64,000 nt of DNA from CAWDVK01 sp963805715 (GCA_963805715.1 CAWDVK010000019.1:108812-172811), one strand, 5' to 3'; positions 19,523 to 28,447 are shown, counted from the stretch's first letter. Numbers and translations: made by a program. The notes: generated by a model not told the origin, from the letters alone.

Positions 19523-21073
19523 TCAGTCTGCGTGTGGTGCCGCGGCTGGGGCCTTGTCTGCGTGCGGTGCCGCGGCTGAGGACTTGCGCTTTGGGAGCAG
19601 GCTGGCCAGGACATCGACGACGATCGCGATCGCTACGCCTGCGAACGTGAAGAAGATCCGCCGTCCCTCGGCATCCAGGTTGGAGGGGTGGGGCAGGTCC
19701 ATGGCGATGAGGACCGCTCCGGCGATTGCGGCGGCATAAAAGGCGTAGTTCACCGCATAGATGGATACCCCCGCCCCGATAAGAAGGATGATGATCTCTT
19801 CTAGTGCGTGGTGGCTGGTGACCGTCACGAGGAAGACGGCGGCGATCGCGCCGCCCAGGGTGGCGCCGACAAGGCGCTGTACACCGCGGAGCGTGGATTG
19901 CTGCAAGCTGGGCTTCATGGCGATCAGGGTGGCGATCGGCATCCAGTCGGCGCTCGACAGGTGCCACCCGAAGGCAATGGCGACAGCGGCCGTCACGGCG
20001 AGGGCCCGGATGATTCCGAACAACACGACGGGCCGGCTCAGTTTGACCGGCGGAGCGTCGGCCGGGATCTCGGGGAGCGGCGAGGGCCGCGACGACCTGC
20101 CCTGTACCAGCCACAGAAGGAAGGTGAAAGCGATCCAGATGGCTGATCCGATGAGCCAGGCCAGCGCCTGCTGCCACGGGTGGGCAGAAACACGGGCGGG
20201 AAGACCAGCCGCGGCGGACAAGGTGATGAGGAGCCAGACGTTGAGAAGGACCGCGGCGACGAAAGCGAACAGGCCGAAACTGATGGCCAGCCCGGCGACC
20301 ACGGTGACCACAAAGGCGGCCAGCACCGCCCAGCCCCAGGCATCTCCGCCGATGCCAAATCCCAGAGCCGTCACCAGCGCACCGACGAGCCCGACCACCG
20401 CCAGCCTGCGCAGCCGGGACAGGTAAACACCGCCGGGGTCACTCAGCGCAACGAACAGTACCCCGAATGCCACGCTGAGGAAATACCGTTCCTGGTGCAG
20501 GGAGGCCGTGACGACGAGCGCTATCAGGACAAGCCCGGCGACAGCAACGCCCCTCGGTACGAGGACTCCCTTGGTGTTTAGGGCGAAGACCTTCGCCGCA
20601 TAAGCGCGCAGCGGAGCCCATGGCCACGACGAGCGCAGTTCTCTCTCGTACAAAGTCAACACGTAAACGATGAACGCGCCGAGGATGGCGTACGTGACCG
20701 CCCAGCCCGGGTAATAGGCCACCAGCCAGATACCGCTGATGGCAACGGCCGCGGCGACGACAATCCCGGCCAGCCGGCTCACCAGCCCGACCCATCGATT
20801 CACCCCGGGCCCCGCCAGGACCCCCACCGCGCAAACGATCAGGACGATACCGACGACGAGGAAAAGCACGCCAGCGCTAGTCAGAGTGTGGCCGCCGAGG
20901 GCTCGCCTCAGGTCCCTCGAGTACACACCGTGGAAGCTGAAAGCCCAGATAGCGATGATGATAAGCGTGATCCCGGCGGCACCCAGGAGCACGGCAGCAA
21001 ATATCAGCTGCCCCAAACGCCGGCGGACCATATTGCCCGCCCCTGGCTCCACGTCACCGGCCGCTTCGGTCAT
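19523..21073 (-). CDS. FUSC-family (aromatic acid exporter-like) membrane protein
   Basis: The 516-residue integral membrane protein has an N-terminal pair of TM helices with a short loop (DUF7144-like, residues 15-110), further TM helices, then a FUSC-type bundle (about 345-490) with the recognisable DWMPIATLIAMKPSLQQSTL and RLVGATLGGAIAAV. FUSC proteins export aromatic acids such as fusaric or p-hydroxybenzoic acid, or act in envelope stress. The C-terminus repeats SAAAPHAD-type units. It is cargo of the integrated element and runs the same way as the channel gene 88 bp upstream, so they may be co-transcribed. Confidence 0.82.
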   Translation of the reverse strand: MTEAAGDVEPGAGNMVRRRLGQLIFAAVLLGAAGITLIIIAIWAFSFHGVYSRDLRRALGGHTLTSAGVLFLVVGIVLIVCAVGVLAGPGVNRWVGLVSRLAGIVVAAAVAISGIWLVAYYPGWAVTYAILGAFIVYVLTLYERELRSSWPWAPLRAYAAKVFALNTKGVLVPRGVAVAGLVLIALVVTASLHQERYFLSVAFGVLFVALSDPGGVYLSRLRRLAVVGLVGALVTALGFGIGGDAWGWAVLAAFVVTVVAGLAISFGLFAFVAAVLLNVWLLITLSAAAGLPARVSAHPWQQALAWLIGSAIWIAFTFLLWLVQGRSSRPSPLPEIPADAPPVKLSRPVVLFGIIRALAVTAAVAIAFGWHLSSADWMPIATLIAMKPSLQQSTLRGVQRLVGATLGGAIAAVFLVTVTSHHALEEIIILLIGAGVSIYAVNYAFYAAAIAGAVLIAMDLPHPSNLDAEGRRIFFTFAGVAIAIVVDVLASLLPKRKSSAAAPHADKAPAAAPHAD

Positions 21074-21160
21074 GACTACCGTCCCCTCTTCCTGCCCGCA
21101 TGCCGCTCCACCCGCCCGTATCGGACTGATCGGCAGCGTTCGGTGAGATCCGCCAGGCGG

Positions 21161-21751
21161 TCACGACGTACCGTCGCTGTGCTGTCGTGGCTCTGGCGGG
21201 ATACCCGGTCCGGCGGCCGGAGACGCCTGCTGCCTACCGTGTTGCACCGCCCCGACGAACGCGCGGATGCCCAGGCCCAGGACCAGCAGGTCCAGGATCA
21301 TCTGGGCGGTCACCACGAGCCTGGCGCTCTGGCTGACCGCGGTGATGTCTCCGAACCCCACGGTGCTGAAGATGGTGACCGTGAAATAGAGCGCATCGGT
21401 GCGGGTGAGCTGGTGCGTGCTGAAGTTGGCCGGGCTCGCCCGCGCCATCACGAAGTAGGCCGAGGCGAACAGCAGCAGGAACAGCGGCACCGTGAGGGCC
21501 AGGGCCACGATGGCTCGCACGGCTGGCTCTTTGGCCCGGACGATCGCGCGCAGCTGCCACGCGACGACGGCCAGCAGAACCAGCAGCCCGCCCGCCAGCG
21601 CCAACGGCACGTTCTTGATGTGGTCCAGCGGCAGCAGGTAGTACAACGCAACCAGGACAACGGCCGTCGCCAGTGCGCGAAGCAGCCCCAGCACGACCAG
21701 CCTGCGGCGCCCGGCCGATGCTAGTTGTTTCTGGTCCGCGTGGACGCTCAC
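21161..21751 (-). CDS. Two-TM potassium channel (Ion_trans_2)
   Basis: Hydrophobic segments flank a pore loop with the selectivity filter TVGFGD, as in bacterial K+ channels; two extra N-terminal helices precede it. The start is uncertain: the GTG at 21751 is close to the conserved part, and an open frame reaches 21844. No RCK or cyclic-nucleotide domain follows; the C-terminal tail is short and polar. It presumably lets K+ pass the inner membrane. It is element cargo beside a FUSC protein. Confidence 0.87.
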   Translation of the reverse strand: MSVHADQKQLASAGRRRLVVLGLLRALATAVVLVALYYLLPLDHIKNVPLALAGGLLVLLAVVAWQLRAIVRAKEPAVRAIVALALTVPLFLLLFASAYFVMARASPANFSTHQLTRTDALYFTVTIFSTVGFGDITAVSQSARLVVTAQMILDLLVLGLGIRAFVGAVQHGRQQASPAAGPGIPPEPRQHSDGTS

Positions 21752-21844
21752 CGCGCAGCCTAGGCAGGCGCCGCAGCCCACAGCGGAGACGGCCGCACCG
21801 ACATAACCAGCACACTGCCAGCCCCGTGCTCCAGCCACAACCAC

Positions 21845-22500
21845 TCGCAGCGGATGAACTGGTGTCAGCGGCCCACGAGCGGCCGAGTAACCAAGTGAAT
21901 AACAATCACCACCGACACCAGTGGACGCTGACGGACGACGGTTCCCAGGTCAGGTACGTCGCGCCGCTGGCATTCGGCACCGCGACTTGGCTTCGGGACG
22001 AAGAGGCCGAGCCCATCGAGCCTGACTGCCGAATTACCCCATACTTAGAACAAGGCGGCAGCGCTCCGCGCCGCCGCGGCGCGCCCGCCACCGGGCTCTG
22101 CCTCCGAAGGCCCGCCCGGCACGGGCGCACCGACATCGAGGAGCAGCTGCGGCTGATCAGCCAGGCCCATCTGTCACGCGAGCGGCCTGCGGTAAGGCCG
22201 CCTTCCTCGCCTCCGATTGTCCAGCTCGCGGCCGCCGCGTCCAGGCCGTGTGTCGGCGTCGCTGCGTCGCTGCGCAATCCCTGCGCAATCGGCTGCGCCG
22301 AGCCTTGACGCGACGGTCGTTCCAAGGATTCGGCACCTACGAGGAAGGCGGGGATTATAGGCATGCGCCAGCAATTCACCCCCTTGGGGGGGCTGCCGGC
22401 GCCTGCGTGGCGTGATTGTCTGGTACTACCAGCAACGGAGCGATCCGTGGTGCGTCGCGGGCAGCGAGCATCGCCCCGCTGCGGCCCGAAGGGAGTGGCC
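21845..22500. other. Divergent intergenic region of 650 bp; no supported gene
   Basis: This lies between the channel and DUF2252 genes. It contains a TTGACG hexamer at 22305-22310 but no good -10, and no open frame with convincing composition. The promoters of both cargo genes should lie here. Confidence 0.5.
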
Positions 22501-23973
22501 ATGACGGTAAAGACTGAGGATGCCGCGGCTAGGAGGTCTGGCGCGCGGGCATCTGGCCAGAGCACGGCGCGGGCCGCGGCGGACGAGCAGCTGAGCCGGG
22601 CGGACCGGGTGGCCCGGGGTAAGGATGCCCGGGCGGCGGCGCCGCTGGAGTCGCAGGCGGAGTTCGCCCCGGCCGGGAAGCGGGATCCGGTGGGGCTGCT
22701 GCTGGGTCAGGCTAAGACGCGGGTGCCGGAGCTGGTGCCGGTGCGGCACGGGCGGATGCTGGTGTCGGCGTTCACGTACTACCGGGGCGCGGCGCTGCCG
22801 ATGGCGGCCGACCTGGCCACCACGCCCGCGTCGGGGCTGCGGGTGCAGCTGTGCGGGGATGCGCACCTGTCCAATTTCGGGGCGTTCGCCTCGCCGGAGC
22901 GCAACCTGGTGTTCGACGTCAACGACTTCGACGAGACCCTGCCCGGCCCGTTCGAGTGGGACGTCAAGCGGCTGGCCGCGAGCCTGATTGTGGCCGGGCG
23001 GGACAACGGGTTCCCGGCCAAGGCCTGCCGCAAGATCACTCTGGCGGCGGCCGAAGGTTACCGTACCGCGATGCGCGAGTTCGCGGAGCAGCCGTTGCTG
23101 CAGGTGTGGTACACGCACGTGGACATCGAGCCGGTCATCGCCCAGCTCAAGTCCCAGGTGAAGGCGAAGAGGTTCAAGGTCGCCGGGAAGCTGCTGGCCA
23201 AGGCCCACACCAGCGACAGCATGAAGGCCGTGGGCAAGCTGACCACCGTGGTCGACGGGCAGCGGCGGATCATCAGCGACCCGCCGCTGATCGTCCCGGT
23301 CGAGGAGATCTTCGCCGGCCTGCAGGCCGACGCGATCTACCAGCTGCTGAACACCGTGCTGGGCAAGTACCGGCGCACCCTGCAATCCGACCGCCGGCAC
23401 CTGCTGGAGCAGTTCGCCATGGTGCAGGTGGCCCGCAAGGTGGTGGGGGTCGGCAGCGTCGGCACCCGCGCCTGGGTCGTGCTGATGGACGCCGGTGACG
23501 GCGTTGAGCCGTTGTTCTTGCAGGCCAAGGAGGCCGAGGCGTCGGTCCTGGCGGAGTACGCCGGGCGCAGCCAGTACAGCAACCAGGGCGAGCGCGCCGT
23601 CGCCGGGCAGCACCTCATGCAGGCCGAGAGCGACATCTTCCTCGGCTGGACCCGCGTGACCAACCCCGTCGACGGGATAGACCGCGACTTCTACGTCCGC
23701 CAGCTGAAGGACTGGAAGTTCTCCGTGCCGATCGAGATGATGCTCCCGCAGGGCATGACGATGTACGCCCGGCTGTGCGGGTGGACCCTGGCCCGGGCGC
23801 ACGCCCGCTCCGGGGACCGCATCGCCCTGGCCGCCTACCTCGGCGGCTCCGCCAAGTTCGACCAGGCGATCGCCGACTTCGCCGAAACCTACGCCGACCA
23901 GAACGAACGCGACTACGCCGCGCTCAAGACCGCCGTGAAAGAAGGCAGAGCCGAAGCCACCACCGAGATCTAA
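22501..23973 (+). CDS. DUF2252 kinase-fold protein
   Basis: The start is the ATG at 22501, with GGGAG 9 nt upstream; the 490-residue product is the full family length. It has signatures of a phosphotransferase fold: GDAHLSNFG (about residues 118-126), which resembles the catalytic HGDxHxxN loop of aminoglycoside and choline kinases, and FDVNDFDET (about 138-146), equivalent to the metal-binding DFD. The substrate is unknown for the whole family. It is the third cargo gene of the element and is divergent from the channel gene. Confidence 0.88.
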   Translation: MTVKTEDAAARRSGARASGQSTARAAADEQLSRADRVARGKDARAAAPLESQAEFAPAGKRDPVGLLLGQAKTRVPELVPVRHGRMLVSAFTYYRGAALPMAADLATTPASGLRVQLCGDAHLSNFGAFASPERNLVFDVNDFDETLPGPFEWDVKRLAASLIVAGRDNGFPAKACRKITLAAAEGYRTAMREFAEQPLLQVWYTHVDIEPVIAQLKSQVKAKRFKVAGKLLAKAHTSDSMKAVGKLTTVVDGQRRIISDPPLIVPVEEIFAGLQADAIYQLLNTVLGKYRRTLQSDRRHLLEQFAMVQVARKVVGVGSVGTRAWVVLMDAGDGVEPLFLQAKEAEASVLAEYAGRSQYSNQGERAVAGQHLMQAESDIFLGWTRVTNPVDGIDRDFYVRQLKDWKFSVPIEMMLPQGMTMYARLCGWTLARAHARSGDRIALAAYLGGSAKFDQAIADFAETYADQNERDYAALKTAVKEGRAEATTEI

Positions 23974-24348
23974 CACCCGACCCAGGGCCGCCCATCCGAT
24001 CCGGGAAGCGCCCATGTCCGCGGCGACGTGAGCCCGCATAGTGAACCCGCATAGTGAAACAGCCGCGAAGACCGGTCACGGTTGGTCCGGCCCGAACGGA
24101 CGCTCACGGGCACGCAACCCCCAGCGGGCCAGCAGGAACATCTCGCCTGGTAGGCCAGGCTCTCACACCACCGACCTGCTTAGCTGTAGGTCGGTGCCTC
24201 GACTCCAAGATCACCGGGCCACTGACGGGCCATTAGACCCGGTGACCAAGGGTCTGCCACGGTCATCGGCGAACACTCATACCGCCAGTTCAGGCCCTCT
24301 GATGGCATGTTCCTGTCGGATTCCCAAGCTGACAGTCTGGCGCGATCT
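23974..24348. other. Intergenic 375 bp between convergent DUF2252 and rep; 13-bp direct repeat
   Basis: No gene is visible. Two perfect tandem copies of CCCGCATAGTGAA lie at 24033-24045 and 24046-24058. They might be a short iteron or a protein-binding site; nothing else stands out. Confidence 0.5.
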
Positions 24349-25761
24349 TCAGGCGTCGATGCCTCGCTTATCGGCACGTGGGACGCCGGGCGGGATGTGG
24401 CGGGCGGTGACGATCCGTTCATGGGCGTTTTCCGCCCAGAAATGTTCTCCGTAGCGGTGTCCGCTCCCGGCGTAATGCCATTCTTTGATCGTGATTATCT
24501 GGCCATCCGCGGGTTCGGGCAGGCTGCGGGCTTGGCGAGCTTGGGCCGCACGGTGATCAGCGCGCTGCTGGCGGAGAGCGCCGAGGGTGGTGGAGTAGTA
24601 GCGGCTCTTGGTAGAGAAGTGGCCCCGGTAGCCGAGCATGTGCGCCCACTGCCGCAGCCGGAGATCCGCATACTCGGCCAGCTCGGAGAGGGCGAAGCAG
24701 GTCCAGATCATGCGCCGGGCGTGTTCGGTTACGTCCAGGCCGCTGATCTCACGAGTGTCGCGGATGGGTCGGTCGGCCGTACCGGCCGACTCGGCGCCCT
24801 TGGTCGCGTACTTGGCGATGTAGGCCGCAACCCGATGATCGGTCATGCCCTCCAGCTCCGATGCCATGTAGACGGGTTGGACGTTGAGCTGGTCGCCCCA
24901 GCGCAGCACGGCGGGACGAGGACCAGGCGCGACGACGGCCTGTCGGGCGGCTCGGCGAATGGCATCCTCCAGCAGCGGAACCGTCGCCCAGTGCGGGGGG
25001 TGGTGCTGCGGCCCGCCCGGTCCGTCAAGGCGGATCACGGCGTGGAGGTGAACCAGGCCGCGCGCTTGGTACTCGGCGACCTTGGCGAAGGAGATCCGAA
25101 GGCGGGCGCGGAGGTCCTTGCGGCTGATGCCTAGTGCGCGGGCCAGGACGGTGGGAAGCGCTTGGGTAAGGCGGCGCCACAGCTCCCCGGCGTGGGCGTT
25201 CCACAGCACCGCTCCCGGATAGTCGTAGCAGTCCGGGCATAGCGCCTGCCCAATCTGGAGATCACCGGGGCCGTGGCGTCGGCGGCAGCTCTCGGGCCGC
25301 CCGTGCGGGCAAAGCGGGTTGTCACGGCGGGGACGGCACGGCAGCGCCTTCCCTGCCTTTTCCCGGTGAGCATGGACCGCGCCGAAGGACGGTGCGGTAA
25401 GCGTGGTGAACACCCGCGGGTGGGCGCTGACATCTTCGGGGACGCCCTTGCCGCCGCGCAGGCCCGCGACGACCAGATGGTAGGTGTCGTCCCGATAGAC
25501 CGCCGAGCACGCGGGGCATCGGGAAGCACGGCGATTGCCGCACGCGGTGAGCAGGAATCCGGTCGGCTCCTCGGAGGTCCTATACAGATCCAGAACCTCG
25601 CCGGTCGCGGCATCCAGGATGATCCGTTCGCCCCGGAGCCGGATCGGCTGGGCGCAACCACCCGTAGCGTTGACCATCTCCCGCCAGCGGGAGAAGTCGG
25701 GCATGGCCGCGCGCTGAGCGGCTGCGATCAGATCGGGCGGAAGGAGGAGATCGTCGGTCAC
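24349..25761 (-). CDS. repSA: RepSA-like replication initiator (rolling-circle)
   Basis: The 470-residue product resembles the replication initiator of the Streptomyces integrative plasmid pSAM2 and its relatives. There is a Cys-rich N-terminal zinc region (CGNRRASRCPACSAVYR, later CPHGRPESCRRRHG and CPDCYDYPGAV), then a conserved LRARLRISFAKVAEYQARGL-VHLHAVIRLDG block whose HLHA holds the metal-binding histidines of HUH-type nucleases, and a C-terminal region with KYATKGAESAG. It should nick the origin on the excised circle. The GTG start overlaps the stop of the tiny upstream gene (GTGA), so translation is coupled. Confidence 0.85.
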   Translation of the reverse strand: MTDDLLLPPDLIAAAQRAAMPDFSRWREMVNATGGCAQPIRLRGERIILDAATGEVLDLYRTSEEPTGFLLTACGNRRASRCPACSAVYRDDTYHLVVAGLRGGKGVPEDVSAHPRVFTTLTAPSFGAVHAHREKAGKALPCRPRRDNPLCPHGRPESCRRRHGPGDLQIGQALCPDCYDYPGAVLWNAHAGELWRRLTQALPTVLARALGISRKDLRARLRISFAKVAEYQARGLVHLHAVIRLDGPGGPQHHPPHWATVPLLEDAIRRAARQAVVAPGPRPAVLRWGDQLNVQPVYMASELEGMTDHRVAAYIAKYATKGAESAGTADRPIRDTREISGLDVTEHARRMIWTCFALSELAEYADLRLRQWAHMLGYRGHFSTKSRYYSTTLGALRQQRADHRAAQARQARSLPEPADGQIITIKEWHYAGSGHRYGEHFWAENAHERIVTARHIPPGVPRADKRGIDA

Positions 25762-25934
25762 GCGGCGGTTCTCGCGTCCCGTTCGAGATCACCGACGGCG
25801 CTATGTTGCTCGTCTTCGACCGCTACGCCGAAGATGATCGCGATCCGACGCCACTTGTCGGGCCGCCATCGCGGGGACCGTGCTGCCTGGCGCTTGCCCC
25901 ACTCCCGGGCTCGCGCGATGTCGCTGTCGTTCAG
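25758..25934 (-). CDS. 58-residue protein upstream of and coupled to rep, apparent CTG start
   Basis: This small frame ends in a TGA that overlaps the rep start (GTGA) and reads LNDSDIARAREWGKRQAARS, then RWRPDKWRRIAIIFGVAVED. The helix-rich pattern is what I recall from the small gene preceding rep in other actinomycete integrative elements. An in-frame TGA lies just upstream and no ATG, GTG or TTG occurs in the frame, so the only plausible start is CTG at 25934, with GAGGAG 7 nt upstream. Function unknown; a replication or excision accessory role is suggested by position. Confidence 0.6.
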   Translation of the reverse strand: MNDSDIARAREWGKRQAARSPRWRPDKWRRIAIIFGVAVEDEQHSAVGDLERDARTAA

Positions 25935-26465
25935 GTTGGCTCCTCATGTCGTGATGGAGCCACCGCTGTGATCTTGGGAAAGACCAGGCACCAGCGCAGA
26001 GCAGGCGTGGCGTGCCATGGCCATTGGGCATGGCACAGCCTGACGAGCGGTGGTGCTTTCAGCGAGGAGAGATTTGGAGTGTCTGTGTGCGACGGCTAAC
26101 CGGTGAGAATGGCCTGTTCTATGGCCCTATCGCTGGACGGGTTCCTCCAGCGGAACGGTAAGCATGTGTTTGTTAGGTGTCTGTTACCCGGCGCTTAGTT
26201 CACGCTCGGAATGTAGGTGTCGCTGCCGGGTTTCTCGCTGTTCCTTCCTTCGTTCGCGGGATCGGTGGCCTTGGCTACCCCTCAGTTCTACCACTCGGGT
26301 CAATCATTCAATCCGCCGCTAAATGACTGCCACATTGGCCGTTGGCGTCCGTTGGCGACCGGCTGTGTCCGCTGGCGTCCGCTGGCGTCTGGCTGCCCAG
26401 GTGCCGAAGTAAGTAAAGCATCACCCCGGAGTGACATCCTCAGGCCGGGAGACGTCCGGGACGCC
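25935..26465. promoter_or_regulatory. Regulatory region between the rep operon and integrase, with iteron-like repeats
   Basis: No gene is supported in these 530 bp. Two structures stand out: a GTGCCATG/CATGGCAC inverted repeat (26012-26019 with 26029-26036), placed as an operator for the rep operon, and five tandem 10-bp units of consensus CGYTGGCGTC at 26340-26389. The latter may bind Rep or a regulator. Confidence 0.55.
26340..26389. repeat. Five tandem 10-bp repeats (iteron-like)
   Basis: Units read CGTTGGCGTC, CGTTGGCGAC, CGGCTGTGTC, CGCTGGCGTC and CGCTGGCGTC. A period of 10 bp places successive units on the same DNA face. Confidence 0.8.
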
Positions 26466-27986
26466 TCAGTCTTCGCGCCAGATCGGCTCCAGCAGATCCG
26501 GGTCGAAGTCCTTACGGCCCTTCCCGGCGGGATGGACGATCACCGCGTGGAGCGCTTCTCTCACGTAGGTTCTCTTGGTGGAGATCGGCAGGCCGCCGTC
26601 CTGCTCGGCCAGGAACCAGCGCCGCCGGATCTCCGCCACGTCCGTCATCGCGCGTGCCTGACGCAGCTTCACTGAGGCCTGGTGCTTGCTGGTTTCTGCG
26701 CGCAGATGGTTGATTGCCTGCTCCAGCAATGGCAGGAGCCTGTAGAAGGCCTCGCTAGAGACGTTGTTGGCGGCATAGCGTCGGATCAGCTTCTCGCGAC
26801 GGGACATGGCTTCCGCCAGCTCTTGATAGGCGGGCCATTCTGCAGAGTCATCCGGCGCGGTGAACTGGGCTTCCCCGAGCTTGGCCAGGACCGCTTCGGA
26901 AATGTAGAGGTCCACGAGGTCACCGCGCCGGGAGACACCGCCGCAGCCGCCCTCGGCCTTACTCAGGCACGTGTACGCATGGTGCGTGGCGCCCTTCTTG
27001 AGATTCACCCTCAGCGGCGTATTGCACAGCGTTCCGCCTGGCGCCGGGCGACCACAGCGCAAGATGCCGGACAGCAGGTACGCCGGGTCTCGGTAGTCCA
27101 CCGGGTGCGGCCGCCCGACCTTCATGTCGCGACCGACGAAATAGCCCTTTCGGCCGTCGAATATGGCTCGGATCGCCGTCCAGTCTTCGGGGGGGAGGAT
27201 CGTTGCCCACTGTCCCCGAACGGGATTACCGTCGCTATCACGGACCAGTTCTCCGCCGATCTCGCGGAGCCCGCAGATACGCGGGCTAGACAGTGAGACT
27301 TTCAGCGATCTCGTGGTCCAGTCGTTCCCTAGCGAGGTCTTGACGCCGAACCGCTGCCACTCGGTGACAATCGAATGCAACGACCGGCCGCCCAGGAATT
27401 CTTTCGCAGCCTGCCGCAGCAGATCAGCCTCCCGAGGATCGAGAGTCACACGATCGCCGTGCCAGCCGAACGGACGGGGTCCACCGACTGGCCTGCCCTG
27501 CTCCGCACGGGCGCGGTGCGACCGCCGCATGCGGCGCTGGATGTTCTGGACCTCCCTCTTGGCGAACGCAGCACCGACCAGCCCCATGTTCTCCACGTCC
27601 GGGTTGTACAAGTCCTTGGGCCCGCGCTGGTCGGCATACACGCATCCGTCCCGGTAGGTGATCGCATCGACGAAACGCTCGTAATCGCCTGGGCGACGGG
27701 CCAGCCGATCTTCAGCAACAACGACCACGCCCTGGACGATCGTGGCGTCTGCAAGCTTCCCGACGCGAACGACGCGCAGCATCTCCTCGAACGCATCGCG
27801 GATAACGGTGATTTTCGCTGCCGACTTGTCGTTATCAGTGAACTCATGAACGACCCTCCAGCCGTACCTCGCCGCCGTCTCCGTGTTGACCTTGTGCTGA
27901 TCTTGGACACCGTGCTCGTCTCGCTTGAGATCAGCCGAGATACGCGCGTACGAGACGACCGGCACCAGCGCGTCAGCCTGAGTCAC
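26466..27986 (-). CDS. int: Large serine recombinase (integrase)
   Basis: The 506-residue product has the large-serine-recombinase layout: catalytic resolvase domain (about 8-155) with the nucleophile Ser in VVSYARIS, and EDRLARRPGDYERFV; the recombinase domain (about 170-290, with GGPRPFGW); a zinc-ribbon domain with cysteines in LRCGRPAPGGTLCN and CLSKAEGGCGG; then a coiled-coil segment. It integrates and excises the element at ACTACAAC. The GTG start at 27986 has GGGAGG 5 nt upstream and lies only 36 bp from the core, the normal int-attP arrangement. No separate excision factor is obvious. Confidence 0.93.
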   Translation of the reverse strand: MTQADALVPVVSYARISADLKRDEHGVQDQHKVNTETAARYGWRVVHEFTDNDKSAAKITVIRDAFEEMLRVVRVGKLADATIVQGVVVVAEDRLARRPGDYERFVDAITYRDGCVYADQRGPKDLYNPDVENMGLVGAAFAKREVQNIQRRMRRSHRARAEQGRPVGGPRPFGWHGDRVTLDPREADLLRQAAKEFLGGRSLHSIVTEWQRFGVKTSLGNDWTTRSLKVSLSSPRICGLREIGGELVRDSDGNPVRGQWATILPPEDWTAIRAIFDGRKGYFVGRDMKVGRPHPVDYRDPAYLLSGILRCGRPAPGGTLCNTPLRVNLKKGATHHAYTCLSKAEGGCGGVSRRGDLVDLYISEAVLAKLGEAQFTAPDDSAEWPAYQELAEAMSRREKLIRRYAANNVSSEAFYRLLPLLEQAINHLRAETSKHQASVKLRQARAMTDVAEIRRRWFLAEQDGGLPISTKRTYVREALHAVIVHPAGKGRKDFDPDLLEPIWRED

Positions 27987-28011
27987 GTGAACCTCCCGAA
28001 GTTTTACTACC

Positions 28012-28030
28012 TGAAGCTTAGTACTACAAC
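28012..28030. other. attR: right junction with attachment core
   Basis: The element half-site TGAAG-N3-AGT occupies 28012-28022, next to the core ACTACAAC at 28023-28030. Host aldo/keto reductase sequence resumes at 28031. With the left half-site it makes an imperfectly symmetric attP centred on the AA at 28028-28029. Confidence 0.75.
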
Positions 28031-28447
28031 CTGATCTATCGCGAGGAAGAGCGCGAAATGATCCCGCAGTGCATCGATCAGGGCGTCGGCGTCATCCCGT
28101 GGAGCCCGCTGGCCCGCGGGGTGCTGGCCGGCAACCGGACGCGCGGCGGCGAGCGGCGCACGACCAGGGCAGGCTCGGACGCGTTCGCCGACTCCCTGTA
28201 CGCGGAGGCCGATTTTGACGTGGTGGACCGGGTGGCTGAGGTGGCGGCCGAGCGGGAGGTCCCGCCCGCGCAGGTCGCGCTGGCCTGGCTGCTGCGCCGG
28301 CCCGGCGTCACAGCGCCCATCATCGGCGCGACCCGGCAGGGTCACTTGCAGGACGCGCTGGCCGCGGAGGAACTCGAGCTGAGCGAGGACGAGATGCGGC
28401 GCCTCGAGGAGCCGTACGTCCCGCATGCCGTGCTCGGTCACCAGTGA
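28031..28447 (+). pseudogene. Aldo/keto reductase, 3' half
   Basis: The frame continues the reductase with LIYREEEREMIPQCIDQGV and GVIPWSPLARGVLAG, then the cofactor-binding end APIIGATRQGHLQDALAA, terminating at 28447. It has no start of its own. Length from the core to the stop is exactly 139 codons and follows in phase on the 187 codons before the element, which is the proof of interruption. Confidence 0.93.

Larger units (their letters stand above)
18652..28030. mobile_element. 9.37-kb integrated plasmid-like element (serine integrase plus RepSA)
   Basis: The element lies between two copies of the 8-bp core ACTACAAC (18652-18659 and 28023-28030), 9371 bp apart, inside an aldo/keto reductase gene. 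At its right end is a large serine recombinase starting 36 bp from the core, with a RepSA-type replication initiator inside it; this is the replication and integration half of an actinomycete integrative element. Cargo comprises a FUSC-like membrane protein, a potassium channel and a DUF2252 protein. No TraB/FtsK-like transfer ATPase or spread genes are seen, so it is probably an integrating plasmid or mobilisable element rather than self-transmissible. GC is lower in the rep-int part than in the flanking genes. Confidence 0.9.

Noticed and set aside
22174..22374. 19-bp resemblance to a human Alu sequence (GGGATTATAGGCATGCGCC)
   Set aside because: One mismatch in a short GC-flexible string and no extension of homology on either side; chance, not contamination.
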